The notes beneath the pieces are model-generated. The model was not told the origin of the DNA, searched no databases, and was given only the letters and a program-made list of their open reading frames with translations. Shown here in pieces: positions 47,039-57,700 of a DNA stretch of 64,000 nucleotides (position 1 is the first letter of the stretch; each line of letters opens with the position of its first letter). Made by a program: the position numbers and the translations under genes. The stretch spans positions 1-64,000 of the forward strand of contig CBDUYN010000022.1 of assembly GCA_965371445.1 (NCBI GenBank), given 5' to 3'. The DNA is from DASWIG01 sp965371445. Lineage in GTDB: Bacteria; Acidobacteriota; Thermoanaerobaculia; Multivoradales; J023.

Positions 47039-49309
47039 CTACCGCCGTACCAGAGGCTCAATCCGCGCCGGCACGCTCTTATGCCAGGGCGTCCCGGCGA
47101 TCCGGTCGCGGTGCGCGGCGTCGGTAAGGTCGTTGGGCGCGACGCCCACCGCCCGACGGGAGCCACCTTCGTCCGGGTAGTCGAGACCCAGGCCGTTCGG
47201 CAGGGAGACATGACCTGGCTGCATGCGGTCGTTCAACTCGACGAGCACTTCGACCACGGCCCGCCGCGTGGTCAACCGGGCCGAATCGGCGTTGCCGAGA
47301 CCGATTCGCGCCGCGTCCTCAGGGTGGATGTGCAGAGCGCCTGTCGGATCCTTCTTGCGCCACGCGGGGTCCCGGTAAATCGTGTTGGCGGTGTAGGAGC
47401 GTCGCTCGCCGGCCGAAAGGAGGAACGGGAAGTCGTCGTGCCCCCCGGGAGGCTCTTCGGTTGCCAGGCCCCGTAACTCGTCGTAGAGCTCCGGAACGGC
47501 TAGCTCGATCCGGCCCCCCGGGGTCCCCACCCGGCTCCAACTTGCATCCGCCTTTTCCTCGGTAAAAACCACTCCCGACGGACTCTCGAGGATCGCGTCG
47601 AAGAGGTTCTCTCCGAGCTTCGGTCCGAGGCCTTTGATGCCGGCCTTGCGCACCCCCTTCGCGTGACGCGACGCGCAGGTGTGAGCGACGGCCCAGAGCA
47701 CCGCAGCCGATTCCAGACCGGGCGGCAGCGCGCCGCCGAGCGTGCGGTAGAGCAGGACTGGTGCGACGCCCTTCACCTCGGGGCGCCGCCCGACGGCTTT
47801 TTGAAAGGCGGCCGCGAACTTGAGACGCCCCCGCTTCGCCAGGACCTGGCGGAGCTCGGCCACGAGGTCCTCGGGCATCGCGCCCATCGCCTCGACCAGG
47901 CGGGCGTGGATCTCGGGCTCCGGCAAGACGCCGTCGGGCGGATCGAGCAGCGGACGCCGCAGGTGAAAGCTGTTGGCCGGGAAGTCGAAATTAAAAAACG
48001 TTGCCTCGGCCTTCTCGTACTGGGTCGAGGTCGGCAGCACGTAATCCGCCAGCCGGGCCGTCTCGGTCAACGCCACGTCGATGACGACGAGCGTGTCGAG
48101 GGCGGCGAGCGCATCGCGTATCCTGGCGCTGTCGGCCAGCGAGTGGGCCGGATTGGCGCTTTCGACGATCATCGCCCGGTAGCGCTTCGGATGATCGGTG
48201 AGGATCTCGTCGGCGATGAGGTTGCAGGGGGTCAAACCGCCGATGACCGGGGCGCCGGCGACCGGCGTCGTCTTCGAGAGGCTCCGCGACGCGCCAAGGA
48301 GCGGCCGCATCGACGTCGGGATGTACATCGCGCCCCGTTTGCCGAACTGACCGGTCAACGCCCAGAGGAGCCGGTTGAGATGGCTCACCAGGGTCGAGTG
48401 GCGATTCATCTGGACGCCCAGGTCCTCGAAGACCGCCATGCTCGAAGCTTGGGCCATCCGCCGCGCGGCGCGGCGTAGCTCGTCTTGCGGTACGCCGCAT
48501 TTCGCCGCGTGCTCTGTGACGTCGGCCTGGGCGAGGATCCCGAGCACCTCTTCGCCGCCGCGGGTGTGCTTGGCCATCCAGCCGTGCGCCAGGCAGTCTT
48601 CCTGGACCAGGGTGGCGAGGATCGCCGTCAGGAGCCAGGCGTCGGTACCCGGCCGGACCTGGAGGTGAATGTCCGCCATCTCCGCCGTCTCGGAGCGCCG
48701 CGGGTCGACGACGATCAAGGTGCGCTCCGGATCCTTGGCGATCTCCTTCAGCGTCACCCGGGCACGCGGGATGCCGTGCGACTGCCACGGGTTCTTGCCC
48801 AGGAAAAGCGCCACCTCGCAGTGCTCGAAGTCACCGCGCGTGACGCTGTAGGGGCCGAACATCTGCTCGTTGACCCAATATTCTCCGGTCTTCTCCTGGG
48901 CGAGGGCGTTGGACCGGTAGACGGATCCGAGCACCGCCCGGGTGGCCGCGGCATAGCCGGCGGGGAGGTGGTTGCCCTGTCCGCCACCGCCGAAGTAGAA
49001 GATCGACTCCCCGCCGTGGGTGTCGCGGACCGCGGTGAGCCGCTCGGCCACCTCGCGAATCGCGGTCTCCCAGTCGATCTCCTCGAACGAGCCGTCGCCG
49101 CGGCGGCGTAGCGGCGAGAGGAGGCGGTCGCGGCTGTTCTGGTAATGGTTCAGCCGTCCCGCCTTCTGACAGACGTAGCCTTTTGAGACCGGATGCGCCC
49201 GGTCCCCGCGCAGACGGACGAACTGTCTCCCGTCGTCGCCTCCAAGCTGTACTTCGATGCCGCAGTTGCACTCGCAAAGGATGCAGGCGGTGGGCTTCCA
49301 GTCCGTCAT
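47039..49309 (-). CDS. Molybdopterin-dependent oxidoreductase (formate dehydrogenase/nitrate reductase-like)
   Basis: 756 aa. An N-terminal [4Fe-4S] site CILCECNCG plus YVCQKAG (CxxCxxxC...C) is followed by the molybdopterin domains (GGGGQGNHLPAGYA, LFLGKNPWQSHG, VVDPRRSETAEMADI, TETARLADYVLP) and the C-terminal MGD-binding barrel starting FPFLLSAGERR with TGALHIHPEDAARIG. It has no Tat signal, so it is cytosolic. No Cys or Sec is visible at the place of the Mo ligand in FdhF or NapA (region NALAQEKTGEYWVNEQ). Redox partner genes are not adjacent. Start ATG 49309 has GGAG upstream; the open frame beyond it overlaps the next gene and is not coding. Confidence 0.9.
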   Translation of the reverse strand: MTDWKPTACILCECNCGIEVQLGGDDGRQFVRLRGDRAHPVSKGYVCQKAGRLNHYQNSRDRLLSPLRRRGDGSFEEIDWETAIREVAERLTAVRDTHGGESIFYFGGGGQGNHLPAGYAAATRAVLGSVYRSNALAQEKTGEYWVNEQMFGPYSVTRGDFEHCEVALFLGKNPWQSHGIPRARVTLKEIAKDPERTLIVVDPRRSETAEMADIHLQVRPGTDAWLLTAILATLVQEDCLAHGWMAKHTRGGEEVLGILAQADVTEHAAKCGVPQDELRRAARRMAQASSMAVFEDLGVQMNRHSTLVSHLNRLLWALTGQFGKRGAMYIPTSMRPLLGASRSLSKTTPVAGAPVIGGLTPCNLIADEILTDHPKRYRAMIVESANPAHSLADSARIRDALAALDTLVVIDVALTETARLADYVLPTSTQYEKAEATFFNFDFPANSFHLRRPLLDPPDGVLPEPEIHARLVEAMGAMPEDLVAELRQVLAKRGRLKFAAAFQKAVGRRPEVKGVAPVLLYRTLGGALPPGLESAAVLWAVAHTCASRHAKGVRKAGIKGLGPKLGENLFDAILESPSGVVFTEEKADASWSRVGTPGGRIELAVPELYDELRGLATEEPPGGHDDFPFLLSAGERRSYTANTIYRDPAWRKKDPTGALHIHPEDAARIGLGNADSARLTTRRAVVEVLVELNDRMQPGHVSLPNGLGLDYPDEGGSRRAVGVAPNDLTDAAHRDRIAGTPWHKSVPARIEPLVRR

Positions 49310-49486
49310 GGGTCTTCTCCTCCTGTCGTTTGTGATCGGCCGTGGTCTCACGGATCGCGCTGCCAATCTCCCTCGCAAAACCACCCTGGAGAGCATACCA
49401 TCACGAGCACCAAGCCCCGCCGCCCTTCCCATCCCCGCCGCTTCTGCTACACTAGCTAGCCCCACCAACTGACGAGAGGGATCGGG

Positions 49487-50929
49487 ATGACGACCGAGGA
49501 AAAGCTCAGGGACCAAGCCGCCAGGCCAACCCTGCTGCGCATCCAGGCCGATATCGAGCGTGCCAATCCACGCTTGAAGCCTCTGCTGAGGACCGTCAAG
49601 AAGCGGCTCTTCGACAAGAGCTTCAACGTCTGCGCCCTCTGGCGGGAGCACGGGATCCGCGACAGGAACGCCGCCGCCATCTTCCAGGAGCTCGACACCT
49701 CCCCGAGTGCCTACATCCTCCGCGCACGCATGGAGACCGCGGAAAGCCTCCTCCAGCAGACGGCCCTCCAGAAATGGTGCATCAGCCAGTTGGTCGGCTA
49801 CACGGACGAGAGGACCTTCAGGAAGACGTTCCAGAAGTGGAAGGGATGCTCGCCCGCTAGATTCCGGCGCCGCAAAGGCCATCGTAGGCTGGTCCGGCCG
49901 GGCTTTGAGCAGGAGCTCGCCGACGCGGTGGCCGGCCGACTCTGCCCGCAGCGAGGGGATCAGGTCCTGGAGCGCCTTGATGCGGCGCTGATTCAGGTCC
50001 GGAGCCTCTACGCCCCCTCCTTCGACTCTCTGGAACCGATGCTCCTCGACGCCGAGAAGATGGAGCGGGTCCAGGCGGAAAGCCTGGTGTTTCCGCGACT
50101 CGCCGGCTTGTCCTTCGAGGATCAGCGGCGCCTGATTCAGCGCTCCCGGCCCTTCTCGACGCCAGCGCTTTTCGACGTCCTGCATCGCAGCTCCCGCGAG
50201 GAAGGACGAAAGGACCACCAACGGGGCATCGAGCTCTCCCAACTGGCGCTCGACAGCGTCGAGGCCAACGCCGAAACCCTCGGGCCGCGCTACCACGACC
50301 TGCGGCCCCAGGCCCGGGCCTGGCTCGGCAACGCCTACCGGCTGGCCCTCGATTTCCTCGCCGCCGACCAGGCGATCGAGGAGGGAGTGGAGACGCTCCC
50401 CGCGAGCATCAACCCGTTCGTAACCGGGATCGTCTACCTGTGCAAGGGGACGCTTCGTACGTTTCAGCGCCGGCATGACGAAGCGGTGGAGCTTTTCGAC
50501 GTCGCCTTACCCGCCTTCGAGGAGGCGGGCAGCGAGTCTTGGCAGATCAAGACTCTGATCCAGCGCGCCGCAAGTTTGGATTGTGCGGAGAGCCACGAGG
50601 CCGCTTTGGAAACTCTTGGAAGAGCTGCCGGTTTGCCCGGCGCCGACGTGGACTATTTCGCTTTCCTACTGCCGTATACTACCGCGATCGCGCTATTGAG
50701 AGTCGATTGCTTTGCCGATGCTAGAGAGCTACTAAAAGACTTGAGCTATCATCGAGGGTTTGGCTCGGCGAAGTGGCGGAATAGTTGGTTGGAAGCGTAT
50801 GTCGACCACGGTTTCGGCAGACTAACTGAAGCAGAGGAGAAGTATCTTTGCCCTGGTCTCTCCTCTGGTATGCTCTCCAGTCATCGAAGGCCCTCGCCGC
50901 CCGCCCTGGACTTGACAGCCATGCGGTGA
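49487..50929 (+). CDS. AraC-type HTH regulator with TPR-like C-terminal part
   Basis: 480 aa. The AraC-like DNA-binding domain is at about residues 35-125 (FNVCALWREHGIRDRNAAAI, ISQLVGYTDERTFRKTFQKW, KGCSPARFRRR). The rest is helical, TPR-like (QARAWLGNAYRLALDFLAAD, IVYLCKGTLRTFQRRHDEAV). The last 60 codons turn markedly AT-richer (from about 50650) and the protein ends in a non-helical tail, so the natural C-terminus may be replaced. A TACACT at 49448-49453 may be its -10. It precedes a secreted protein gene and may control the block that follows. Confidence 0.82.
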   Translation: MTTEEKLRDQAARPTLLRIQADIERANPRLKPLLRTVKKRLFDKSFNVCALWREHGIRDRNAAAIFQELDTSPSAYILRARMETAESLLQQTALQKWCISQLVGYTDERTFRKTFQKWKGCSPARFRRRKGHRRLVRPGFEQELADAVAGRLCPQRGDQVLERLDAALIQVRSLYAPSFDSLEPMLLDAEKMERVQAESLVFPRLAGLSFEDQRRLIQRSRPFSTPALFDVLHRSSREEGRKDHQRGIELSQLALDSVEANAETLGPRYHDLRPQARAWLGNAYRLALDFLAADQAIEEGVETLPASINPFVTGIVYLCKGTLRTFQRRHDEAVELFDVALPAFEEAGSESWQIKTLIQRAASLDCAESHEAALETLGRAAGLPGADVDYFAFLLPYTTAIALLRVDCFADARELLKDLSYHRGFGSAKWRNSWLEAYVDHGFGRLTEAEEKYLCPGLSSGMLSSHRRPSPPALDLTAMR

Positions 50930-50940
50930 AGAAATATCCT
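50912..50940 (+). promoter_or_regulatory. Sigma70-like promoter for the secreted-protein gene
   Basis: TTGACA (50912-50917), a 17-base spacer and TATCCT (50935-50940), 35 bases upstream of the ATG. It overlaps the end of the AraC-TPR gene. Confidence 0.5.
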
Positions 50941-50974
50941 GGCGGCCGACAAACCCGCTTTCGGAGGAAAGACC

Positions 50975-51517
50975 ATGCAACAAGCTGTCGAACGCAGAAC
51001 GTCGTTGGCTGTCGCCGTGCTGACGATCCTTGTGGTGGTGCTGCTCGGTCCCGCCGCCGTCCAGGGGGCCCTGCCGGCCATGGGCCGGATCGCCGTCGAG
51101 GTCGACGTCGAACCGCACCCGGAGCAGCCGCGGACCTTCGTCTGCACCGCCAAGATCATCGACCTGGAGAGTGGCGAGGTCATCTCGGCGCCCCGCGTGA
51201 CATTCCTGGCGGGCTCGCCGGCCTCGGTGCAGTCGGCCGTCGCCGCCGAGGACGAGGCCGGGAACGGCGTCGAGGCCCTCTTTCAGATGGAGGTCGCCGT
51301 CACCGAGGACTTGACGACGGCGCGCTACTCCTCGCGGCTGCTGCTCGGCGAGAAGGTGGTGAACGAGCAGGTGTTCCGCTTCCGTCTGCCGGCGCGTCCG
51401 GCGCCGGAGGCCGCCGCCGCAGCGGTCCTTCATGGCGACGAGCTGCCCGTCACCCTCTCGCTCAGGAACGGCGAGGTGCGCGCGGGGCAAGCTCGACTAG
51501 GCCGTCCGGAGCTCTGA
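50975..51517 (+). CDS. Small secreted protein of unknown function
   Basis: 180 aa. A signal peptide (LAVAVLTILVVVLLGPAAVQG) is followed by a beta-rich part (GRIAVEVDVEPH, FVCTAKIIDLESGEVISAP, YSSRLLLGEKVVNEQVFRFR). No family recognised. ATG preceded by GGAGGAAAGACC. It lies directly behind an AraC-TPR gene and its own promoter. It may be the secreted target of that regulator. Confidence 0.8.
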   Translation: MQQAVERRTSLAVAVLTILVVVLLGPAAVQGALPAMGRIAVEVDVEPHPEQPRTFVCTAKIIDLESGEVISAPRVTFLAGSPASVQSAVAAEDEAGNGVEALFQMEVAVTEDLTTARYSSRLLLGEKVVNEQVFRFRLPARPAPEAAAAAVLHGDELPVTLSLRNGEVRAGQARLGRPEL

Positions 51518-51697
51518 GCCTCTTGACAAATGAGCGGCCCGGCCATAGCTCCAGGGGGAGAGGGGGATCGCCAGCTCCTCGCCCCTGGGGAGGCCGCGGC
51601 TCTTGGGAGGGAGAGATGGCGGTTGGTCATGACGGCCCGATGATAAGTTCCTCCGATGTTCGACCGAGGCGTCGCGTCAGCCGGGAGCCGGAAAGAG

Positions 51698-54600
51698 ATG
51701 ATCTCCTCTCGCCCGAAACGAAAGCCCTGGCACCGCTCGGCGGGTGCCGGCTTGCTGGCCGCGCTCCTGTGGACGGCTCCGGGCCGGGCGATCGATCCCG
51801 AAAAGAGCCTAGACCAGCTCGTCCACAAGTCCTGGACCACTGCCGACGGTTTGCCGCAGAACGCGGTCCTCGACATCGTCCAGACGTGCGACGGCTACCT
51901 GTGGCTCGCCACCTTCGGCGGATTGGCGCGCTTCGACGGCCAGAAGTTCACGGTCTTCGACGTGGCGGCGTCGCCGGGCCTGCGCTCGAACCGCATCACG
52001 GCCCTTCACGAGGATGCCGACGGCGTCCTCTGGCTGGGCAGCGAGCGGGGCTTCGTCTGCCGCCGGGAGGACGAACGGTTCGACTGCCTGGGCGTGGCGG
52101 ACGGCCTTCCCCGGGGCGTGGTCTGGTCCTTGCTCGAGGACCTCGACGGCGCGCTGTGGATTGCGACCTCGAACGGTCTCGCCCGGCTCGCGGAGGGCAG
52201 GATCCGGACCTTCTCGGAATCCGACGGCCTCCGGGGGGCGACCGAGGCTCTCGTCCTCGACCGCCAGGACAACCTCTGGGTCGGAACGGCAGGCGGCCTT
52301 GCACGATGGCGCGGGGACCGCTTCGAGCTCCGGCAGATCCCCTCTCTCTTTGGCCACGCGACGCCTCATGCAGCCGTCGCCGATCCGCGGGGCGACCTCT
52401 GGGTGACCATGCATCACGGTGTGCTGAAGCTCCACGACGGCGAGATGCAGGTGATCGTCGAGCCACCGCCTTCGGGTATGAGCTTCGGCGACATCCTGCA
52501 CGACCGGGACGGCAACCTGTGGTTCACCAACCACGGCGTCGGCCGGTTTCGCGCCGGGAGCCTCGTCGACGACGGAGAACGGCTGCTCCAAGACGGCAGG
52601 CTCGAGGTGCGTGTCCTCTACGAGGATGGGGAAGGCAACATCTGGATCGGTACCAGCAGCCACGGCCTTCACCTGCTTCGCGACGGCATCTTCTCGAGCC
52701 ACCTTCATCCCATGGGCTCGGCGGGCGGCGGGATTCTCGAATCGGCGTCCGGGGAGGTGGTTTTCGGTACATTTTGTCAGGGTGTGCATCTCCTGGCCGG
52801 GAAGGACATGTCGCGCATCGACCGGCCGGAAAGCGGCCTCGGGTGCGTCAACTCCCTCCTGGAAGACCGGCGGGGAAGGCTCTGGGCCGGCGGCGGCGTC
52901 TTGGGGCTCCGCGAGGGAAATAGCTGGACGAGGTTCACGGCCACCGACGGCGCTTTCGTCCGCTCGCCGGTCCGGGCGCTCTTCGAGGATCGTCGCGGCG
53001 TCGTCTGGGTCGGCGCCGATCAGGGGTTGGCCAGTTTCGCCGACGGCCGCTTCACCCCCTATACGTCGAGTGACGGGTTGAAGATCGACGACGTTCGCCT
53101 CATCACCGAGGACAGTCGCGGCAACCTCTGGCTGGCCGGCCCCTATGGCCTGATGCGTTTCGCAGGCGCAGAGATCGCCCCCCGATCCGCGCGGCATTTC
53201 ACCGTCTCCGACGGCCTGCCCCACAACTTCGTACGGGCGGTCTACGAAGACGCCAGCGGTGGTCTGTGGATTGGCACCTACGGCGGCGGTATGGCCTATC
53301 TGGACCCGGACGGCGACGTCTTCACCACCCTGACCCGTGCCCACGGGCTGCCCGAGAACGCCGTCTCCTCGATCGTCGAGGACGACGCCGGGAACTTCTG
53401 GATGAGCGGCAACCGCGGGATCACGCGCCTGCGCCGGGCGGAGGCCGAGGCCTTCGTCCGCGGCGAGACCGACCGCGTCCACGCCGTCCTCTACGACGAG
53501 GTCGACGGCATGATCCCCTCGGAGACCAGCGGCGGCTTCCAGCCGGCGGCCTGGAAGGCGAGGGACGGGCGGATCTGGTACCCGACCATTCGCGGCGTCG
53601 CGGTCGTCGATCCGGCGAAGCTGCGGCTCGGCGCGCCGCCGCCGGTCGCCGTCGAGCGCGTGCGTGTCGGACGGCGGGAGGTCGAGGCGCGCTCGACGGT
53701 GATCGTCCCGCCGGGCGACTGGGACCTCGAGATCGAGTACACGGGCCTCCAGCTTGGGCTGCCCGCGGAGACCCGGTTCCGCTATCGCTTGGTAGAGCAC
53801 GACCCGGACTGGGTCGAGGTCGGCGCACGGCGTACGGCCTACTACACCAAGGTGCCACCCGGCACCTACCGCTTCGAGGTGACGGCGGCGGCCTACGCCG
53901 GCGGGCCCTGGAACGAGGGGCCGGCGACGTTCGACATCGTCTTTCGACCGTTCCTCTACCAGATTTTGTGGTTTCAGATCTCCGCGGCCCTCGCCGCCGT
54001 CGGCCTGATCGTCCTGGGCTTTACCGTCCACATTCGGGGCCTGCGCCGCCACGCGCGAGAGCTCGCTTCGACCATCGCCGAGCTCGAGGCGAAAAACGCC
54101 GAGATGGAGCGGTTTACCTACACCGTTTCTCACGACTTGAAAGCGCCCCTCGTGACGATTCAGGGGTTCTCCGGCATGCTGCGCAAGGACGCCCGGGCCG
54201 GAAATCCCAAGCGGGTGGACGACGACATCGAGAGGATCCAGGCCGCCGGGGCGCAGATGGGACGCCTGCTCGACGACCTCCTGGAGCTGTCGCGCATCGG
54301 CCGGCTGATGAGCACACCTCAGGAGGTGCCGCTCAGCGAGGTCGCCCGCGAGGCCCGAGAGCTTGTGACCGGCCGCCTAGGTTCCGTCGAGGTCGAGATC
54401 GCGGGCGACCTGCCGACGGTCCTGGGCGACCGTCCGCGCCTCGTCGAGGTCTTCCAAAACCTCTTCGAGAACGCCGCCCGCTTCATGGGCGACGAGGTAG
54501 AGCCGCGGATCGTCGTCGGACACCGCCGGGACGCCGAGGAGACGGTCGTTTACGTCCGCGACAACGGCGTCGGCATCGCGCCGGAGTATCATGACAAGGT

Positions 54601-54793
54601 CTTCGGCCTCTTCGAGCGGCTCGACACGCAAACCGAAGGCACGGGCATCGGCCTCGCCATCGTCAAACGGATCGTCGAGTTCCACGGCGGCCGCATTTGG
54701 GTCGAGTCCGAGGGGCTGAGACGTGGCAGCACCTTTTGTTTTACACTTCCCTGCAAATGCGCACCTACGTCGCGTCCACCTCTGGAGACTTGA
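51698..54793 (+). CDS. Two-component propeller sensor histidine kinase
   Basis: 1031 aa from ATG 51698 (GGAAAGAG upstream). A signal peptide (GLLAALLWTAPGRA) leads into a periplasmic Reg_prop double propeller (WTTADGLPQNAVLDIVQTCD, GYLWLATFGGLARFDG and many similar units), a Y_Y_Y domain (LEIEYTGLQLGLPAETRFRY), one membrane helix (ILWFQISAALAAVGLIVLGF), a coiled linker, HisKA with H812 in TVSHDLKAPLV, and HATPase_c (LFENAARF, RDNGVGIA, GTGIGLAIVKRIVEFHGGRI). It looks fully active, unlike the kinase at 11323. No receiver or HTH domain is attached. Its end overlaps the DUF4062 gene by 37 bases, so the two are probably linked in function. Confidence 0.93.
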   Translation: MISSRPKRKPWHRSAGAGLLAALLWTAPGRAIDPEKSLDQLVHKSWTTADGLPQNAVLDIVQTCDGYLWLATFGGLARFDGQKFTVFDVAASPGLRSNRITALHEDADGVLWLGSERGFVCRREDERFDCLGVADGLPRGVVWSLLEDLDGALWIATSNGLARLAEGRIRTFSESDGLRGATEALVLDRQDNLWVGTAGGLARWRGDRFELRQIPSLFGHATPHAAVADPRGDLWVTMHHGVLKLHDGEMQVIVEPPPSGMSFGDILHDRDGNLWFTNHGVGRFRAGSLVDDGERLLQDGRLEVRVLYEDGEGNIWIGTSSHGLHLLRDGIFSSHLHPMGSAGGGILESASGEVVFGTFCQGVHLLAGKDMSRIDRPESGLGCVNSLLEDRRGRLWAGGGVLGLREGNSWTRFTATDGAFVRSPVRALFEDRRGVVWVGADQGLASFADGRFTPYTSSDGLKIDDVRLITEDSRGNLWLAGPYGLMRFAGAEIAPRSARHFTVSDGLPHNFVRAVYEDASGGLWIGTYGGGMAYLDPDGDVFTTLTRAHGLPENAVSSIVEDDAGNFWMSGNRGITRLRRAEAEAFVRGETDRVHAVLYDEVDGMIPSETSGGFQPAAWKARDGRIWYPTIRGVAVVDPAKLRLGAPPPVAVERVRVGRREVEARSTVIVPPGDWDLEIEYTGLQLGLPAETRFRYRLVEHDPDWVEVGARRTAYYTKVPPGTYRFEVTAAAYAGGPWNEGPATFDIVFRPFLYQILWFQISAALAAVGLIVLGFTVHIRGLRRHARELASTIAELEAKNAEMERFTYTVSHDLKAPLVTIQGFSGMLRKDARAGNPKRVDDDIERIQAAGAQMGRLLDDLLELSRIGRLMSTPQEVPLSEVAREARELVTGRLGSVEVEIAGDLPTVLGDRPRLVEVFQNLFENAARFMGDEVEPRIVVGHRRDAEETVVYVRDNGVGIAPEYHDKVFGLFERLDTQTEGTGIGLAIVKRIVEFHGGRIWVESEGLRRGSTFCFTLPCKCAPTSRPPLET

Positions 54794-57700
54794 CGGCCCA
54801 CCGGGCCGCGGCCGCCGAGGTGATGGCCGAGATGGGCCTCGAAGCGGTGACGGCGGAGCCTCCGGGCGACCACGCCGGGCGCGGCGCGGTGGCGGCCTGC
54901 GCCCGCCTCGTGGCCCACGCCGACCTGGTGCTGGCGATCGTCGGCTGGCAGCAGGGGGAGGTGCCGGGACCCGAGCTCGGCGGCGATGGACGGCGCTCGT
55001 GGACCGAATGGGAGGTCCGCAGCGCTTTGCGCCAGGCCAAGCCTGTGGTGGTGCTCAGGGCCGACGACGGCTGGCCGCCGGAGCTGCGGGAAAGCGATTC
55101 GGCTGCCAGTGCCCGGGTGGCGGATTTCCGCGGCGAGCTCGAGCGGCTGGCGGTGCCGTTTGCCGCCGAGCCCGAGCCGCTGCCCGAGTTCCGGCTCCGG
55201 GTCCGCCGCGAGCTGGACCCCTTTCGGCGCGGCGGGTGGTTGGGCGACCGGACGCCGGAGATCGACGATGCCGTCCGTCCGCGGCAATGGCCGGCCCCGG
55301 CGCTGCCGGAGCGGCCCTATCCGCTGCTGCTGCCCTATGCCCACCCGGATCTCCTTGGCGGGCGCCAACGCGAGCTCGAGGAGCTGCTTCGCCGCCTCGA
55401 CGAGCCGGTGCCGATCCTGGGACTCTACGCGCCGTCGGGGGCGGGCAAGAGCTCGCTCCTGGGCGGCGGATTGATCCCCTGGCTGCGCGCCGCCGGCCGG
55501 CCGGCGGCGTTCGAGCGCCATCCCGACGAGCCGGGCCTCGCGGATCGCCTGCTCGGCGATCTCCTGACTCCGGTGATCCGCGCCGAGGACGATTTCCGCG
55601 CCTTCGTCGATCGCCTGCTCGCGGCGGCCCGCCTCGGCGGCCGGCCGCCGGTCCTCGTCTTGGACCAGTTCGAGGATTTGCTGCGGGCCGGCAAAGCCCC
55701 ACGACGGGCGGTGGTGGGGAGGCTGCTGGCCGCCTCGACGCAGCGCCTGCCGGGCTACGCCGGACCCGTCTGCCGCTGGCTGCTGGCCTACCGGCAGGAG
55801 CTCCACGGTGAAGTCTGCGGCTGGCTGGCCAACGTCTTGGGCGATTCGTCCGGCAGCGGTGGTTGGGTGCGCCTGCGGCGCAACGAGGAGGCCCCTGAGC
55901 TGCCGCACGATCTTTCGGGTCCTGAACGCTTCCACGCCTGGGCTCTGCCGCCGCTCGGAACGCCTGCGCCGGGGTCAAAAGACCGAGCCGGCGAGGCGGC
56001 GCGGGCGTTTCGCGAGGCGATCGAGACACCGCTCGCCCTGCGGGACGAGAGCCACCGGCCCCGCTATCCGTGGCGCTTCGCCGACGGCGCGGCCGCGCGT
56101 CTCGCCCGGGCCTTCGGTGAGGCGCGTCTGGCGCGGCCGGGAGCGCCGCTGGCGCCGGAGCTACAGGTCGTGCTGGCTTATCTGCTGGAACGGTCCGGGG
56201 AGCCTCCCGTCGTCGAGGTACCGGAAGATCCCGCCGAGCTGATCGACCAGGCGCTGGAAGAGCACCTGCGGCGGGCGCTCGGGCTGGCTTTCCCCTCGGG
56301 CCGGGCCGCTGCCGGCCGGGCCTCGCTCGGACGGACCCGGGCGCTCTTGGCGTTGCGCGAGCTGACCGACGCCCACGGCCGGCGCCGCAAGGGCCTGAGC
56401 GTCGACGTGCTGGCGCCGGCGATCGGCGAAGAAGGCCGCGAGGTCCTGGAGAAGCTGGCAACGCCGCAGACCCGTCTCGTCGTCCTGGAGGAGCAGCCCG
56501 AGGGCTGGTGCTACGTGCTGTCTCACGACCGCATGGCTGAAGTGTTGGTGCGCCTGGTCGACGGCGAGGAGTATGCCGGCCTCGGGGTCGACGCCGAGCT
56601 GTTGGGCCTGCGGCGCTTCGTGGCGCTGCGCACCGAGCTCTTCAAGGCCGGCGAGGTGGAGCAGGCGACCGAGGCGGGAAGACACGGGCGCCGCATCGAG
56701 GCGCATGCCGACGCGTTGCTCTGGGGAGACGAGCACCGGCGCTGGTGGGCGGCGTACCAGGAGCGGCGGCGGACCGATCGCCAGCGGAACGTGACGCGAT
56801 GGGGGATCGCGGCCGCCGTCGTGACCCTGGTGATCCTGGGGGCGTGGAGCTGGGCGGACCGGCTCACCAGCCGACGGGCGCTTCTCGCGCAGATCTCCTC
56901 CGGCGAGCCGGAAGCAGCGTTCGCGACGCTGGCTCAGCTGACGGCCGAGGGCGCCGGGAGCGAGGAGCTGCTGGCTCAGCTCAGACAACGGGAGAAGCCT
57001 TTCGAGGTGCTCGGGCGCGGCCTGGGCGGCGTCGACGAAGAGCAGCGGGGAGCCGCGGTGCTGCGGGTCGCGGAGCTCGTCTTGCCGCTCTTCGAAGAGG
57101 CGCCGCGGGATCCGGTCAGGATCGCCAGCACGGTCTGGGCGCTCGATCGGTTCGCCGCGCCAAATCGGACCCTCTGGGAGCAGGCCCTGGCCCTGCGCGA
57201 CACGGTGCTGGAGCCGCTGCGCCGGAGCCGTCCACCGCCGCCGGCACCCCGGAGCGCGGAGGATCCGGATTGGGTCGACGTTCCGGCCGGGACCTTCCGG
57301 ATGGGACCCTGGCCCACCGACGGACCGGCGCACCAGGTGACGCTCTCGGCGTTTCGGATCCTGACCCACGAGGTGACCCGTGGCGAGCTCCGCCGCCTGA
57401 TGCCGGATCACCCGGGGGAAGCCGACCTGCCGGTGGAGTCCGTCACCTGGTACGAGGCCTACACCTACGCCGCCTGGTTGGGAGGCCGGCTCCCCAGCGA
57501 GGCGGAGTGGGAGTACGCGGCCCGGGCCGGCTGCGCCTTCCTGTACTGCAAACGCGACGGCAGTGAGGCGACAATCGACGAAGTCGCGTGGTGGAGCGGC
57601 AACTCGACCGATCTGGAAACGGGCGAGGTTTCGGTGCGGCCGGTGATGCGGCTCGAGCCCAACCCGTGGGGGCTCTTCGATGTCTACGGCAACGTCTGGG

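Noticed and set aside
49310..50476. N-terminal extension of the molybdopterin oxidoreductase frame by about 390 codons
   Set aside because: It is antisense to the AraC-TPR gene; the oxidoreductase starts at its Fe-S motif with its own RBS at 49309.
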